A stretch of 64,000 bases of DNA from Brevibacillus sp. SYP-B805 (GTDB lineage: Bacteria; Bacillota; Bacilli; Brevibacillales; Brevibacillaceae). This document shows positions 9,047 through 17,995 of this stretch, piece by piece; the first letter of the stretch is position 1, and every line of letters begins with the position of its first letter. Position numbers and translations under genes: made by a program. The notes below the pieces were generated by a model, which saw only the letters and a list, made by a program, of their open reading frames with translations, was not told where the DNA came from and ran no database searches. Location of the stretch: positions 1-64,000 of the forward strand of contig NZ_JAALGD010000002.1 of assembly GCF_011059135.1 (NCBI RefSeq), given 5' to 3'.

Positions 9047-10288
9047 TCAACCCGACAAGCTTTTTTTGCGAACTTCTTGCTCTGCCTTGATTTTGCTGCG
9101 ATATACTTTTCCATACCAAAAAGTCGCTCCCGCTTGCATGGCTGCTGCAATCGTAAAAGGCAGCGCAAATTGCCCCTCCTCAATCATATGGCCAAAAGCG
9201 CCGGGCCACAACACCGTCCCCAGTCTCAGAACAAAGGAGACTGTCCGTGACTGCCATGTGCGTTTGCGTCGGTTCCGCCTGTCCATCATGACGATCGAAC
9301 GATTGCCACGAGCGCCAAGGTTGCATGCGACGCATCCGACGTTACATACGGCTGCCAGCCAAAACCAGGGGGCCCATGGCAAAGCCAGTGCAAAAACGAT
9401 GCCGATCGCCTGCATGCAGATGACGGATGTTGCGGAGCCGAACCGTTTGGCTGCGGAGACATTGGCAAGCGATACCTCTCCTGCCATGAGATAGGAGACG
9501 GCCATGACAAGACCGATCATGCCGGAAGAGGCGGCATATTTCGCGGATAACCAATAGGAGGTCATGGTGGTTGACAGCGTGACGGCGATGCCGTTTACCA
9601 GATCGACGAACCCGGTGCGCTCCTCCTGTTGGGCTGTGGTCGGCTGGATGGTGCCAGGGCTGTCCGTCAGCCTCGCATCTGGGTTGACCCTTTTCACCTT
9701 GAGGACGACGAGGATGTTGACCAGCGTGATGATCAGCATGAGGGCAAACAACGGGCGGTATTGTTGAGCGCCCGGCAGCCATCGTTCCCACAGCGGAGGA
9801 AGACTGGCAAGGATGGAGCCGATCCCCATCCCCGCATAAACGAGCAAGGAATTGACGCCAAACACGTGATGACCAAATCTTCGCGCATATGCCGCCAGCC
9901 AGCCGCGTTCAATGGGGGAAACGGGCCCGCCCGATCCGGCGTGTCCCCGGCCGAAACCCGCTGCCATGATGGCGGAACACAGCGCGATGTCGTTGCGGCT
10001 CAGCGTGATGATCAACGCGGCGGCGGCTGTTATCATTTCAAAGAGGATCATGTAATGCTTGGCGCCCAGGCGCGCGTGCAGCGGGCCCGCTAACGAAACC
10101 ATCACGGTTCTGAACAGGCCGGTGCCCACCCACACCCCTCCGATTGCGCCCCCGCTCCACCCCAGATCCTTCAAATACAGGCTTACATCCACAACGGCGA
10201 TCCCCTGGCAGACATGACGCATGAATGATGCAAGCTGCAGCAGCCGGACATTTTTGTGCGGTCCAAGCCATTCCCGGATTTTCTTCAT
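9047..10288 (-). CDS. Major facilitator superfamily transporter
   Basis: A 413-residue integral membrane protein with about 12 hydrophobic segments and a central charged loop (residues ~195-230). It has the drug-efflux style of MFS: the N-terminal half contains GGVWVGTGLFRTVM and the cytoplasmic loop GPLHARLGAKHY between TM2 and TM3, a reduced motif A. The specificity cannot be predicted. AAGGTGACAGG precedes the ATG. It is divergent from the WYL regulator with a shared 129-base intergenic region, so that regulator is the likely controller (inference). Confidence 0.82.
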   Translation of the reverse strand: MKKIREWLGPHKNVRLLQLASFMRHVCQGIAVVDVSLYLKDLGWSGGAIGGVWVGTGLFRTVMVSLAGPLHARLGAKHYMILFEMITAAAALIITLSRNDIALCSAIMAAGFGRGHAGSGGPVSPIERGWLAAYARRFGHHVFGVNSLLVYAGMGIGSILASLPPLWERWLPGAQQYRPLFALMLIITLVNILVVLKVKRVNPDARLTDSPGTIQPTTAQQEERTGFVDLVNGIAVTLSTTMTSYWLSAKYAASSGMIGLVMAVSYLMAGEVSLANVSAAKRFGSATSVICMQAIGIVFALALPWAPWFWLAAVCNVGCVACNLGARGNRSIVMMDRRNRRKRTWQSRTVSFVLRLGTVLWPGAFGHMIEEGQFALPFTIAAAMQAGATFWYGKVYRSKIKAEQEVRKKSLSG

Positions 10289-10355
10289 CCTGTCACCTTT
10301 TTTTTGAAACGGTTTTTTGCTGTATTTCGATTACCATCACTGTACCATGCGATTG

Positions 10356-10383
10356 TTGACATCTTGTGTCAGTGATCGATAAT
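10356..10383 (+). promoter_or_regulatory. Promoter and operator-like palindrome for the WYL regulator
   Basis: TTGACA (10356-10361), a 16-base spacer and GATAAT (10378-10383) form a SigA-like promoter. The palindrome TGACA-N5-TGTCA (10357-10371) overlaps the -35 box and is the obvious place for an autoregulatory site in the intergenic region shared with the MFS gene. Confidence 0.6.
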
Positions 10384-10417
10384 GGGAGAGAGATGCGTTG
10401 GACGAGAGGGACGAGAA

Positions 10418-11383
10418 ATGCGTGCAGATCGGCTGATTTCCATCCTCATGATCTTGCAGACGGAAGGCAGGATAACCGCCAGGGAACTCGCGCGGCGTCT
10501 GGAAGTATCTGAACGTACCATCTATCGCGATATCGATGCGCTGAGCGCCTCCGGCATTCCGATTTATGCGGATGCGGGGGTGGGCGGCGGCTTTTCGCTG
10601 CCTCCGGATTATCGAACCAAGCTGGACGGATTAACCACGCCGGAGATTCATGCGCTGTTCCTCCATCTCACCGATCAGCCCTTCCCGCAGTTGGGGATCG
10701 GCCAATCGCTCCGAACAGCCATGCTCAAATTGCTCAATGCGCTGCCCCATCAACATCGGCAGGACGTGGAGTGGATCCGGAATCGCGTCTATCTCGATAC
10801 AGGCGCGTGGGGGCCCCATAAGGAACAAGCAGCGTTCATCCAGGAAGCGCAGCAAGCCATCTGGGAAGAAAAGCAGGCGGTGATGACATATACAACCCGC
10901 AGAGGCCGCGAAATGGTACAGACGATCAAGCCTTACGGTCTTGTTGCAAAAGCGGGGATCTGGTTCCTTGTCGGCGAAGCGGGAAACCGGCCGCAAGCTT
11001 TTCGCTTGTCGAGAATACGTTCGTTTCGCATCATGAAAGAGCGGTTTCGCCGCCCTGCCGCATTCGATTTGCCGTCATTTTGGCAAGAGTGGGTCGCCCG
11101 TATGGAATCGCAGCGCGTCCGTTATCCGGTGGTGCTGGAAATCGCACGGGAAGGGCTGCCGCTTCTCTCCCAAGTGATGGGGGAGGCTGTCAGGCAGCAG
11201 GCGGAACAGCAGCAAACATCCCTGCGGCCGGGGTGGATGAGGGTATCGCTGTCGTTTGAAAGTGAAGAAGTTGCCCGATGTCTCATTTTGGCGCTGGGAT
11301 TGCAGGCGGAGGTGATCCAGCCGACGGAACTGCGGCAGCGTATCCGGGATCAGGCGGCAGAGGTGATGCGTCTCTATTCCTGA
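10418..11383 (+). CDS. WYL-domain transcriptional regulator (YafY-like)
   Basis: A 321-residue DeoR/HTH_11-WYL type regulator. Residues ~3-58 form the winged helix (RADRLISIL, ARELARRLEVSERTIYRDI), and the WYL domain spans ~140-215 with VMTYTTRRGRE, IKPYGLVAKAGIWFLVGE and the Arg-rich strand that follows. The C-terminal ~100 residues form the WCX extension. Members bind small ligands or nucleic acid through WYL; the ligand here is unknown. The ATG at 10418 starts right at the conserved RADRL helix and has GAGAGGGA upstream; a 12-residue longer start is less likely. Divergently placed from the MFS transporter it may control. Confidence 0.88.
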   Translation: MRADRLISILMILQTEGRITARELARRLEVSERTIYRDIDALSASGIPIYADAGVGGGFSLPPDYRTKLDGLTTPEIHALFLHLTDQPFPQLGIGQSLRTAMLKLLNALPHQHRQDVEWIRNRVYLDTGAWGPHKEQAAFIQEAQQAIWEEKQAVMTYTTRRGREMVQTIKPYGLVAKAGIWFLVGEAGNRPQAFRLSRIRSFRIMKERFRRPAAFDLPSFWQEWVARMESQRVRYPVVLEIAREGLPLLSQVMGEAVRQQAEQQQTSLRPGWMRVSLSFESEEVARCLILALGLQAEVIQPTELRQRIRDQAAEVMRLYS

Positions 11384-11433
11384 CGAACCGGCCTGCCCAT
11401 TTCCATGGCGGGCAAACGGCGGGGAAAGAATGG

Positions 11434-11474
11434 AAACAGCCTTCGCCCTGCTGCATGCAGGACGAAGGCTGTTT
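11434..11474. terminator. Hairpin between convergent genes
   Basis: A perfect stem AACAGCCTTCG/CGAAGGCTGTT, with an inner CTGC-TGCA-GCAG part, ends in TTTA on the plus strand. It sits between the convergent WYL regulator and acyl-CoA dehydrogenase genes and may serve both; its T tract is short. Confidence 0.6.
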
Positions 11475-11562
11475 ACGTGTGTCGATATAGGCTGCCATAT
11501 CACGCCAAAGCCACGAACAGAAGTTTCTCTTCAGCCTGAAACAGCCCCGCTCGACCCGTTTC

Positions 11563-12702
11563 CTAGCAGCCGATCTCGCGAGCAATGACATTACGAAGAA
11601 TCTCGGAGGTTCCTTCCCCGATCTCGAGCAGCCGGGCATCGCGGAAGAAGCGCTCCACCTGATACTCGCGCATGTAGCCGTAACCGCCGTGAATCTGGAT
11701 GGCTTGATGGGTGGCCGACATGGCAATTTCCGAGGCGTAAAGCTTGGCCATGGCGGCCTCTTTGGTAAACTTGCGGCCGTTGTCTTTCAGCCAGGCCGCC
11801 TTGTACACCATATTGCGGGCAAGCTCGATCTGCATCGCCATATCGGCCAGCTTGAACTGGATGGCCTGGAACTTGGAGATCGGCTGTCCAAACGCCTGCC
11901 GCTCTTTCGCGTACTGGAGCGCCTTGTCATACGCCGCCTGCGCAATGCCGACCGCCATCGCGCCGATCCCGATCCGTCCGCCGTCCAGGGTGATCAGGAA
12001 CTGCTTGAAGCCATCCCCTTGCTTGCCCAGGATATTTTCATCCGGCACGCGCACGTTTTCCAACACCAGCTCGGTTGTATTGGAGCTGTGCAGACCCAGC
12101 TTTTCATAGTTGTCGATAACCGTAAAGCCCTCTGCATCGGTCGGCACAATAAACGCGGTAATTCCCCGCGAGCCCTTCTCCTTGTCGGTGACCGCCGTCA
12201 GGGCCAGGAATTTGGCGTACGACGCATTGGTGATAAAGCATTTGGAGCCGTTGATTACCCAGCCGTCCCCCTCCTTGACCGCCGTGGTCCGGGTACCCCC
12301 CGCATCGGAGCCTGCATTCGGCTCCGTCAGACCGAACGCCCCCATGCTTTCCCCCGTACAGATGCGGGTCAGGTACATTTCTTTCTGCTCGGGCGTGCCA
12401 AACAGATGCAGCGGCGCCCCGCCGAGGGAGATATGGGCGGAATAGGTGATTCCCGTTGACGCGCATACCCGGCTTAATTCTTCCACCACGATCGCAAAGC
12501 TGATGGTATCGGCGCCGGCCCCGCCATATTCTTCCGGAAAAGGAAGGCCAAGAAGGTTCAGTTCCGCCATCTGTTTGAAAATTTCAACAGGAAAACGCTT
12601 GGTTTTATCCCGTTCGTCCGCCCCCGGTGCAACGACCTCGTCCGCAAACTCCCGGATCATCTTCTTGATCATGCGCTGTTCTTCCGTCAAATCAAAAAAC
12701 AT
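11563..12702 (-). CDS. Acyl-CoA dehydrogenase
   Basis: A 379-residue flavoprotein of usual family length that oxidises acyl-CoA to trans-2-enoyl-CoA with FAD. Visible signatures are FGLTEPNAGSDAGG (about 125-138) for the N-terminal flavin/substrate region, CFITNAS, GGRIGIGAMAVGIAQAA, and the C-terminal QIHGGYGYMREY and EIGEGTSEI. The Glu of GEGTSE is the catalytic base position of short-chain/medium-chain bacterial enzymes. The start is the ATG at 12702, before FFDLTEEQ; the 14-residue upstream extension is not family-like. It has no electron-transfer flavoprotein genes beside it, and chain-length specificity is not readable. Confidence 0.92.
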   Translation of the reverse strand: MFFDLTEEQRMIKKMIREFADEVVAPGADERDKTKRFPVEIFKQMAELNLLGLPFPEEYGGAGADTISFAIVVEELSRVCASTGITYSAHISLGGAPLHLFGTPEQKEMYLTRICTGESMGAFGLTEPNAGSDAGGTRTTAVKEGDGWVINGSKCFITNASYAKFLALTAVTDKEKGSRGITAFIVPTDAEGFTVIDNYEKLGLHSSNTTELVLENVRVPDENILGKQGDGFKQFLITLDGGRIGIGAMAVGIAQAAYDKALQYAKERQAFGQPISKFQAIQFKLADMAMQIELARNMVYKAAWLKDNGRKFTKEAAMAKLYASEIAMSATHQAIQIHGGYGYMREYQVERFFRDARLLEIGEGTSEILRNVIAREIGC

Positions 12703-12764
12703 GCTGCCACACCCTTTCATGTAAGCCTTTTCATTCTTGTGCATAGCCGGTCTTACTCTTTTGA

Positions 12765-12825
12765 CTGAGCGCTTGTTCAGATTCTGATACCACCATTATA
12801 CATGATTTTTCGATTTGTTTGTCAT
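12765..12825 (-). promoter_or_regulatory. Promoter and possible operator of the acyl-CoA dehydrogenase gene
   Basis: On the minus strand a perfect TATAAT (12800-12795) has ATGACA 19 bases upstream (12825-12820). Downstream of the -10, at about +8 to +23, the palindrome CTGA-N8-TCAG (12765-12780) could be an operator; TetR-type FadR proteins often repress such genes, but the match is short. Confidence 0.5.
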
Positions 12826-12872
12826 TTTTTTCGCGCAAACTGACCCGGTTCCCGATTTGCAACCTGCCCCTT

Positions 12873-12900
12873 TTGGCAGTGTCCGGCTGTGTCCTAAGAT
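12873..12900 (+). promoter_or_regulatory. Putative promoter of the NimA-like gene
   Basis: TTGGCA (12873-12878), 16 bases and TAAGAT (12895-12900) lie 40 bases before the ATG. It is a moderate match. Confidence 0.4.
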
Positions 12901-12940
12901 AAGGAGCATATGACAGAATGATGACCAAGAGGTGATGGGT

Positions 12941-13615
12941 ATGCATCCGGTACGCTATTGGAAACGGGACTGCACGGACCGCGAGAAGATCATGCGCTTT
13001 CTCGCCCAGGCCAGAGTCGGCTATCTCGGACTCTCCGAAGGCACGCAGCCTTATGTGATTCCCCTCAATTTTGTCTGGTGGCGGGAAGCCATCTACTTTC
13101 ACGGTGCGGAAGAAGGACGGAAATGCGACATGATGGAGCAAAATCCGCACGCCTGCTTTACCGTAAGCGAAGAGTACGGCACCATCGCCGATCCCGTCCC
13201 TTCCCTGACGGATACGTCCTATATGAGCGTCATGCTGTTTGGCAGGGCGGAGAGGGTGGTCGAGCTGGACGAGGCCACAGGTGCGCTGCAGGCGCTCTTG
13301 GACAAGTATGTTCCCGGCTATTTTGACAGCCCGCTCTCCAGGCAGCATGTCGCCAGGTACCGCTCCTCCCTGCACAGCGGGGTGGCTGTCTATCGCATCC
13401 GGCCCGACCATCTCTCCGCCAAGGAAAATCCGCTTAACCAGGAAATGAGGTTTTACCCCGGCAGGCACGTCAGCATGGACGCCGGACGGGAGAAAAAAGA
13501 GGCATGGGGTGATGGGGCCAAGCGAGCTCCTTTGACGACCGACTCAGCGAAGAAACGTAAGACGCGGAGAAACAGGGGGCGTGAGTCTCACATCACCGAA
13601 ACACCCAGATGTTGA
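12941..13615 (+). CDS. Pyridoxamine 5'-phosphate oxidase-related flavin-binding protein (NimA-like) with element-derived tail
   Basis: A 224-residue protein whose first ~185 residues are a split-barrel FMN-binding domain of the NimA/PNPOx-related family: IMRFLAQARVGYLGLS, PYVIPLNFVWW, IYFHGAEEGRK, HACFTVSEEY, SVMLFGRAERV. Family members bind flavin or heme and include nitroimidazole reductases; the substrate is unknown. AGAGGTG precedes the ATG by 6 bases. From about residue 188 the protein becomes a Lys/Arg/Thr-rich, non-family tail (ending ITETPRC) that is encoded by the 5' arm and loop of the palindromic element at 13501-13706. The original stop was probably lost when that element arrived or expanded (inference). 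Confidence 0.82.
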   Translation: MHPVRYWKRDCTDREKIMRFLAQARVGYLGLSEGTQPYVIPLNFVWWREAIYFHGAEEGRKCDMMEQNPHACFTVSEEYGTIADPVPSLTDTSYMSVMLFGRAERVVELDEATGALQALLDKYVPGYFDSPLSRQHVARYRSSLHSGVAVYRIRPDHLSAKENPLNQEMRFYPGRHVSMDAGREKKEAWGDGAKRAPLTTDSAKKRKTRRNRGRESHITETPRC

Positions 13616-13706
13616 GCCCCCTGCCCGCGTCGCGTTTCGGAGCGGACAAAAGCCAGCTTCTTCGCAGGTCGTCAAGAGAGCGAGCAGGAACCATTACCCA
13701 TGACCT
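13501..13706. repeat. ~206-bp imperfect palindromic element
   Basis: The two halves of this stretch are imperfect inverted copies. Matching blocks from outside in are CATGGGGTGATGG with CCATTACCCATG, TTTGACGACC with GGTCGTCAAG, GCGAAGAA with TTCTTCGC, GACGCGG with CCGCGTC, CAGGGGGC with GCCCCCTG, and ACATC with GATGT. The loop is near 13594-13607. The element starts inside the NimA-like coding frame and stops 23 bases before the convergent membrane-protein gene. It could be a miniature mobile element or a rod-shaped RNA; nothing in the sequence decides. Confidence 0.7.
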
Positions 13707-13728
13707 ACTTTGTATACACCGAGCCTGG

Positions 13729-14721
13729 CTAAAGCTTGAGCCAGGCAAACCACTGGCGGCGTGTCAGGAAAAAGAAGGCCGAGCTGAGGAACACCTTCAC
13801 GAACAGCAGCAGTTGAATCACGTCATGCTTGGCGCGCGCGATGTACAGCGATTGAATCTCCGCTCCGAAGAAAAGCACCATGCCGCAAATGGCGAGCGCG
13901 CCGGCAAGCTGTCGGTTGCGCTCGTGCAGGAGAAAGCCGAGGCCGATCATCAGAAGCGACAGCGGCACCCAGTACAGTTCGGCGAGCCACCAGCTGTAGC
14001 TTGCGGAGACGCGGCCGATGGTGGCAAACCCGTAGATCAGCCCAAGGCCGAGAAGTCCGCAGTACAGATAGTAGGAGAAGCGGAAAACCAATCCATTGCC
14101 GCACCACAAGAGGCACAGGACGGTTACGTAGAAAAGGAGCGCCCCTTCCCCCATCTCCAGTTTCCTGAGCATGTAGATGCCGCCAGCCGTTGATACCAGA
14201 AACGACAGCGCCAGGAACAGATGGGTAAGCCCGCTGTTTTTCTTCCGGAACCATACTGCCAACATATAGAAAAAGAGAGCGAAACCGGCAAAGATGGCAA
14301 TTTGCATTAACGGGCCAAAACCGTTAAAATGAAAAGCAAGCAAGATGATGGCAGCGATTACACTCGCTCCCAGCAGCCAGGAAAGCATCATCTGCCAGGA
14401 GATGGCCTGCGGCGGCCTGCCATTGCCGTAGAAGACAGGGCCGGCGGCTCCGCTGCTTCCTGCCACTGCGTCGAACGGCATCCTGGCGTAGTCGGTTCCG
14501 GGTGACCTGCGGGTACCGTCCGTTTTGACGCCGCCCGTTTCCACAGCATGCGATTCCGCGGTCTGCTTCCCTTCGTTCTTCCGCGGGGGAACCGGATTAA
14601 TCCGATGTTCCCCTGACGAATACAGATTCAATAAAAAGATGCAGTAATGTTCGGGCAGCAGATGGTTTTTCCGCCAGTTTTCGATCTCGGCAATGATGAT
14701 TTTCTTGCGCAGATCATCCAC
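13729..14721 (-). CDS. Polytopic membrane protein of unknown function
   Basis: A 330-residue protein. The start is taken as GTG at 14721, which has GGAGGTGG 6-8 bases upstream; the frame is open further to 14814, but that part overlaps the sigA terminator. Residues 1-30 are a soluble segment with a DUF2157-like look (EIENWRKNHLLPEHY), then a Pro/Arg/Gly-rich linker to about 110, then about nine hydrophobic segments to the end. No catalytic or transport motif is recognised. It lies between sigA and the palindromic element and has its own ribosome site. The hairpin GCCTGGCT/AGCCAGGC (13723-13746) spans its stop codon. Confidence 0.7.
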   Translation of the reverse strand: MDDLRKKIIIAEIENWRKNHLLPEHYCIFLLNLYSSGEHRINPVPPRKNEGKQTAESHAVETGGVKTDGTRRSPGTDYARMPFDAVAGSSGAAGPVFYGNGRPPQAISWQMMLSWLLGASVIAAIILLAFHFNGFGPLMQIAIFAGFALFFYMLAVWFRKKNSGLTHLFLALSFLVSTAGGIYMLRKLEMGEGALLFYVTVLCLLWCGNGLVFRFSYYLYCGLLGLGLIYGFATIGRVSASYSWWLAELYWVPLSLLMIGLGFLLHERNRQLAGALAICGMVLFFGAEIQSLYIARAKHDVIQLLLFVKVFLSSAFFFLTRRQWFAWLKL

Positions 14722-14780
14722 GAAGAGCCACCTCCATTTGACGCACGACCTAACCGCCCCGATACGCGGGCCGTACAAAC

Positions 14781-14808
14781 AGAAAAGCCTACGCATGCAT
14801 ACGTAGGC
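14781..14808 (-). terminator. Rho-independent terminator of the dnaG-sigA operon
   Basis: On the minus strand, GCCTACG-N8-CGTAGGC is followed by TTTTC and TGTTT, 22 bases past the sigA stop. Confidence 0.8.
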
Positions 14809-14830
14809 AAGCATCTATTCCCTATATCGG

Positions 14831-15946
14831 CTATTCGAGGAAATCTTTTAAGCGTTTGCTGCGGCTGGGGTGGCGCAATTTGCGCAGCGCTTTCGCCTCG
14901 ATCTGGCGAATCCGCTCTCTTGTCACGCCGAATACTTTTCCCACTTCTTCCAGGGTGCGGGTGCGGCCGTCGTCCAGGCCGAAGCGGAGACGCAGCACGT
15001 TTTCTTCCCGATCCGTCAGGGTATCCAGCACATCTTCCAACTGTTCCTTCAACAGCTCGTAGGCAGCGGCATCGGAAGGCGCCAGCGCATCCTGATCCTC
15101 AATGAAGTCGCCCAGATGGGAATCGTCTTCTTCCCCGATCGGCGTTTCAAGCGAGACGGGCTCTTGGGCGATCTTCATGATTTCGCGCACCTTTTCCGGT
15201 GTCAGATCCATCTTTTCGGCAATCTCTTCCGGGGTGGGTTCGCGCCCCAACTCCTGCAGCAGTTGGCGCGATACGCGGATCAGCTTGTTGATGGTCTCCA
15301 CCATATGGACCGGAATCCGGATCGTGCGCGCCTGGTCGGCGATGGCGCGGGTGATGGCTTGACGGATCCACCATGTCGCGTAGGTGCTGAATTTGTAACC
15401 TTTGCGGTAATCGAATTTCTCCACGGCCTTGATCAAGCCCATGTTTCCTTCCTGGATCAAGTCGAGGAACAGCATGCCGCGGCCGACATACCGTTTCGCG
15501 ATGGAGACAACCAGGCGAAGGTTGGCTTCCGCAAGACGCCGTTTGGCTTCTTCGTCCCCCTGCTCGATCCGCTGTGCAAGCTTGATCTCTTCTTCAGCCG
15601 AAAGCAGCGGCACCCGTCCGATCTCTTTCAAATACATGCGGACAGGGTCGTTGATCTTGATCCCCGGCGGCACCGACAGGTCGTCGAAGTCAAATTCCTC
15701 GCCATCATCGTCTTTCATCATCAGGTCATCCACATCTTCTTCGCTTTCATTGGTGACTTCGACGCCTTGATCCCCAAGGAACTCGAAGAATTCGTCTATC
15801 TGATCCGAATCCTGCTCGAAACCGGAGAGACGCTCCATGATTTCCTTATACGTGAGAATGCCGCGTTTCTTGCCGAGTTCCACCAGCTGTTCCTTCACCT
15901 GTTCGATGGATGCGGCTTCATCTGAAGTGATGTTTTGCTTGTTCAT
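14831..15946 (-). CDS. sigA: RNA polymerase housekeeping sigma factor SigA (RpoD)
   Basis: A 371-residue primary sigma factor of the length seen in Bacillus. It has region 1.1 at the N-terminus, an acidic stretch (about 67-95), region 1.2 ([11 protein letters not shown]), region 2 with [14 protein letters not shown], region 3, and region 4.2 with [18 protein letters not shown]. It recognises the TTGACA/TATAAT promoters found throughout this window. GAAGGAGGGA stands before the ATG. It is transcribed after dnaG with a 35-base gap, as in the classical dnaG-sigA macromolecular synthesis operon; rpsU lies elsewhere (34545). Confidence 0.98.
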   Translation of the reverse strand: MNKQNITSDEAASIEQVKEQLVELGKKRGILTYKEIMERLSGFEQDSDQIDEFFEFLGDQGVEVTNESEEDVDDLMMKDDDGEEFDFDDLSVPPGIKINDPVRMYLKEIGRVPLLSAEEEIKLAQRIEQGDEEAKRRLAEANLRLVVSIAKRYVGRGMLFLDLIQEGNMGLIKAVEKFDYRKGYKFSTYATWWIRQAITRAIADQARTIRIPVHMVETINKLIRVSRQLLQELGREPTPEEIAEKMDLTPEKVREIMKIAQEPVSLETPIGEEDDSHLGDFIEDQDALAPSDAAAYELLKEQLEDVLDTLTDREENVLRLRFGLDDGRTRTLEEVGKVFGVTRERIRQIEAKALRKLRHPSRSKRLKDFLE

Positions 15947-15981
15947 CTACTATCCCTCCTTCCCCGGGAATGATCTGATGC

Positions 15982-17832
15982 CTACCCTTCCTTTAAAGCA
16001 TTTTCCAATTCAAGTATCTTCATCCCTACGACGGCAGCTTGAATTTCCAGTTGCTTGCGCGTATCCTCGTCTTCCGCGGAGGCCGCCTGCAGATTCAACT
16101 TGCGCTGATCTTCCCGCAGGCGTTCCAACTCGGCACGCACCGGGTAGTTATTTACTTGTCGGATGTAGTCGCCGATCTCCTGATCCGATACGTCTTCCTT
16201 GCACTCCATCATGGCCAATCCCGAGGCTAATTGCTTACACTTTTCATCTGGTACGTAATGAATGAATTGTCCGGGGTCTTCCGTATACCCCTCCGCATAG
16301 TAGGCAAAGAGATAAGCGGCGAGCGCTCCGTATTCGTCGTTTTGGAAGCTGGCGTTGCATTCCTGCCGGACACGTTCGGCGATCTCGCGGCTGCGCATCA
16401 TGTAGTACACCAGCATGCGCTCGGCGTTTTCGTGGGCGGGGGCAAGCGTCTTGGTGAGCGTAAATTTGCCATTATTTATACTATTATTCCATCCCGCCGC
16501 CACTTTATCCCTTTGCTGCTTACTTTTTTGTTCTTTATATACCCGCTTTGCCTCCAGCTTTAACGCATCCAGGGAGAGAGAAAATTCTTCGGCGATCTGC
16601 CGCTCGTACATATCCCTTTCCACCGGGCTTTTCAGCCGGGCAATAACGGCAAGCGCTTCCTGCACGTATCGGGCTTGATCGGTCTTATCTTGTAATACGT
16701 GCCTGGAGCGCAAATGTTGCAGGCGAAATGCGGTAATCGGCATCGCCTGCAGCAGGACCTGCTGGGAGAAAGCGTCTGCGCCGTTTTTCCGGATGTAATC
16801 ATCAGGATCCATCCCCGGCGGGAGCGGGGCAACGCGCACGTGACAGCCGGCTTCCTCCAGCAGTTCGATCGCTTTGGCGGTGGCTTCCTGTCCGGCCGTG
16901 TCCCCATCGTAGCAAACGATCACCTGTTCCACATTTTTGCGGATCATGCGGGCATGCTGCTCGGTGATGGCTGTCCCCAGCGTGGCGATGCCCTGCTGAA
17001 AGCCTGCCTGCCAGGCGCTGATCACATCCACGTATCCTTCAAACAGGATCGCCTGCTTCCGTTTGCGGATAAAGGACCGGGCGCGGTGCAGGTTGAAGAT
17101 GGTGGCGCTCTTGTTGAACAGCGGGCTCTCCGGGCTGTTCATATACTTGGGATGGGAACCATCCAGCGAACGGCCGCCGAAGCCGATAACCTCCCCCTGT
17201 GTATTCTGGATGGGAAACATGATGCGCCGGCGAAACCTGTCAAAAATTCGCCCTTTCTCGTTTTGGGCCAGGAGACCGGCCTCCACCATCAGCTCCAGCG
17301 GGAATTGCCGTTTCTTCAAAAACTGCGTAACAAAATCCCATGAGTCCGGGGCAAACCCGATCTGGAATTCCTGGATGGTGGCGGCGGAAAGGCCCCTCTT
17401 CTCCAGATAGCGTCTCGCTTCCGTTCCGTATGGGGTGGATGTCAGGACGTAATGGTATAGTTTCGCCACCAGCCGGTGGGCTTCATACATCAGCTGCCTG
17501 GCGGTCTGCTTGGGAGATTCCTGCTCTTTCTGCGGCTCCGGGATGGCGATACCGGCACGGTCGGCCAGCTTCTGCAGCGCTTCCGGAAAAGTGAGCTGCT
17601 CGATCTTCATGAGGAAGGAGAACACGTCTCCTCCGGCTCCACAGCCAAAACAATGAAAGAATTGACGCTCTGGGTTGACGTTGAAGGAGGGAGTTTTTTC
17701 GGAATGAAACGGGCAAAGCCCCAGCAATGAGCGTCCGCTCTTCCGCAGCTGGACGTATTCGCTTACCACATCAACCAAATCCACTGCCGCACGAACCCGG
17801 TTCACGATCTCGTCTGAATGGAGACCTGCCAT
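15982..17832 (-). CDS. dnaG: DNA primase
   Basis: A 616-residue primase that makes RNA primers at the replication fork. The N-terminal zinc-binding domain has Cys40-His43 (LCPFH) and Cys61-Cys64 (HCFGCG). The RNA polymerase core follows, with the Toprim residues in ILFEGYVDVI and VIVCYDGDTAG, then a C-terminal helicase-binding region (about 440-616). AAGGTGGAATGAG precedes the ATG. It is the first gene of the dnaG-sigA pair. Between it and yqfL there are 163 bases without an obvious strong promoter. Confidence 0.98.
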   Translation of the reverse strand: MAGLHSDEIVNRVRAAVDLVDVVSEYVQLRKSGRSLLGLCPFHSEKTPSFNVNPERQFFHCFGCGAGGDVFSFLMKIEQLTFPEALQKLADRAGIAIPEPQKEQESPKQTARQLMYEAHRLVAKLYHYVLTSTPYGTEARRYLEKRGLSAATIQEFQIGFAPDSWDFVTQFLKKRQFPLELMVEAGLLAQNEKGRIFDRFRRRIMFPIQNTQGEVIGFGGRSLDGSHPKYMNSPESPLFNKSATIFNLHRARSFIRKRKQAILFEGYVDVISAWQAGFQQGIATLGTAITEQHARMIRKNVEQVIVCYDGDTAGQEATAKAIELLEEAGCHVRVAPLPPGMDPDDYIRKNGADAFSQQVLLQAMPITAFRLQHLRSRHVLQDKTDQARYVQEALAVIARLKSPVERDMYERQIAEEFSLSLDALKLEAKRVYKEQKSKQQRDKVAAGWNNSINNGKFTLTKTLAPAHENAERMLVYYMMRSREIAERVRQECNASFQNDEYGALAAYLFAYYAEGYTEDPGQFIHYVPDEKCKQLASGLAMMECKEDVSDQEIGDYIRQVNNYPVRAELERLREDQRKLNLQAASAEDEDTRKQLEIQAAVVGMKILELENALKEG

Positions 17833-17995
17833 CTCATTCCACCTTTATAGGAGAAAGTAACTGTTTTCGTGACGTTATTACATTCGTCAGGTTTCGCCAA
17901 ATTCCTTCTTCCAAAACACATCCCGCCGAACTTTCTGTGCCGGAAACGATGTGGACCGAAGTACTGCACCCAAAAAAGGGTATCCTTCCAACGGC

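Noticed and set aside
13501-13706. Palindrome as SRP RNA or tmRNA
   Set aside because: The signature loops of these RNAs (e.g. the SRP GGAA-type apical loop or a tRNA-like domain) are not seen; a 6S-like rod remains an unproven option.
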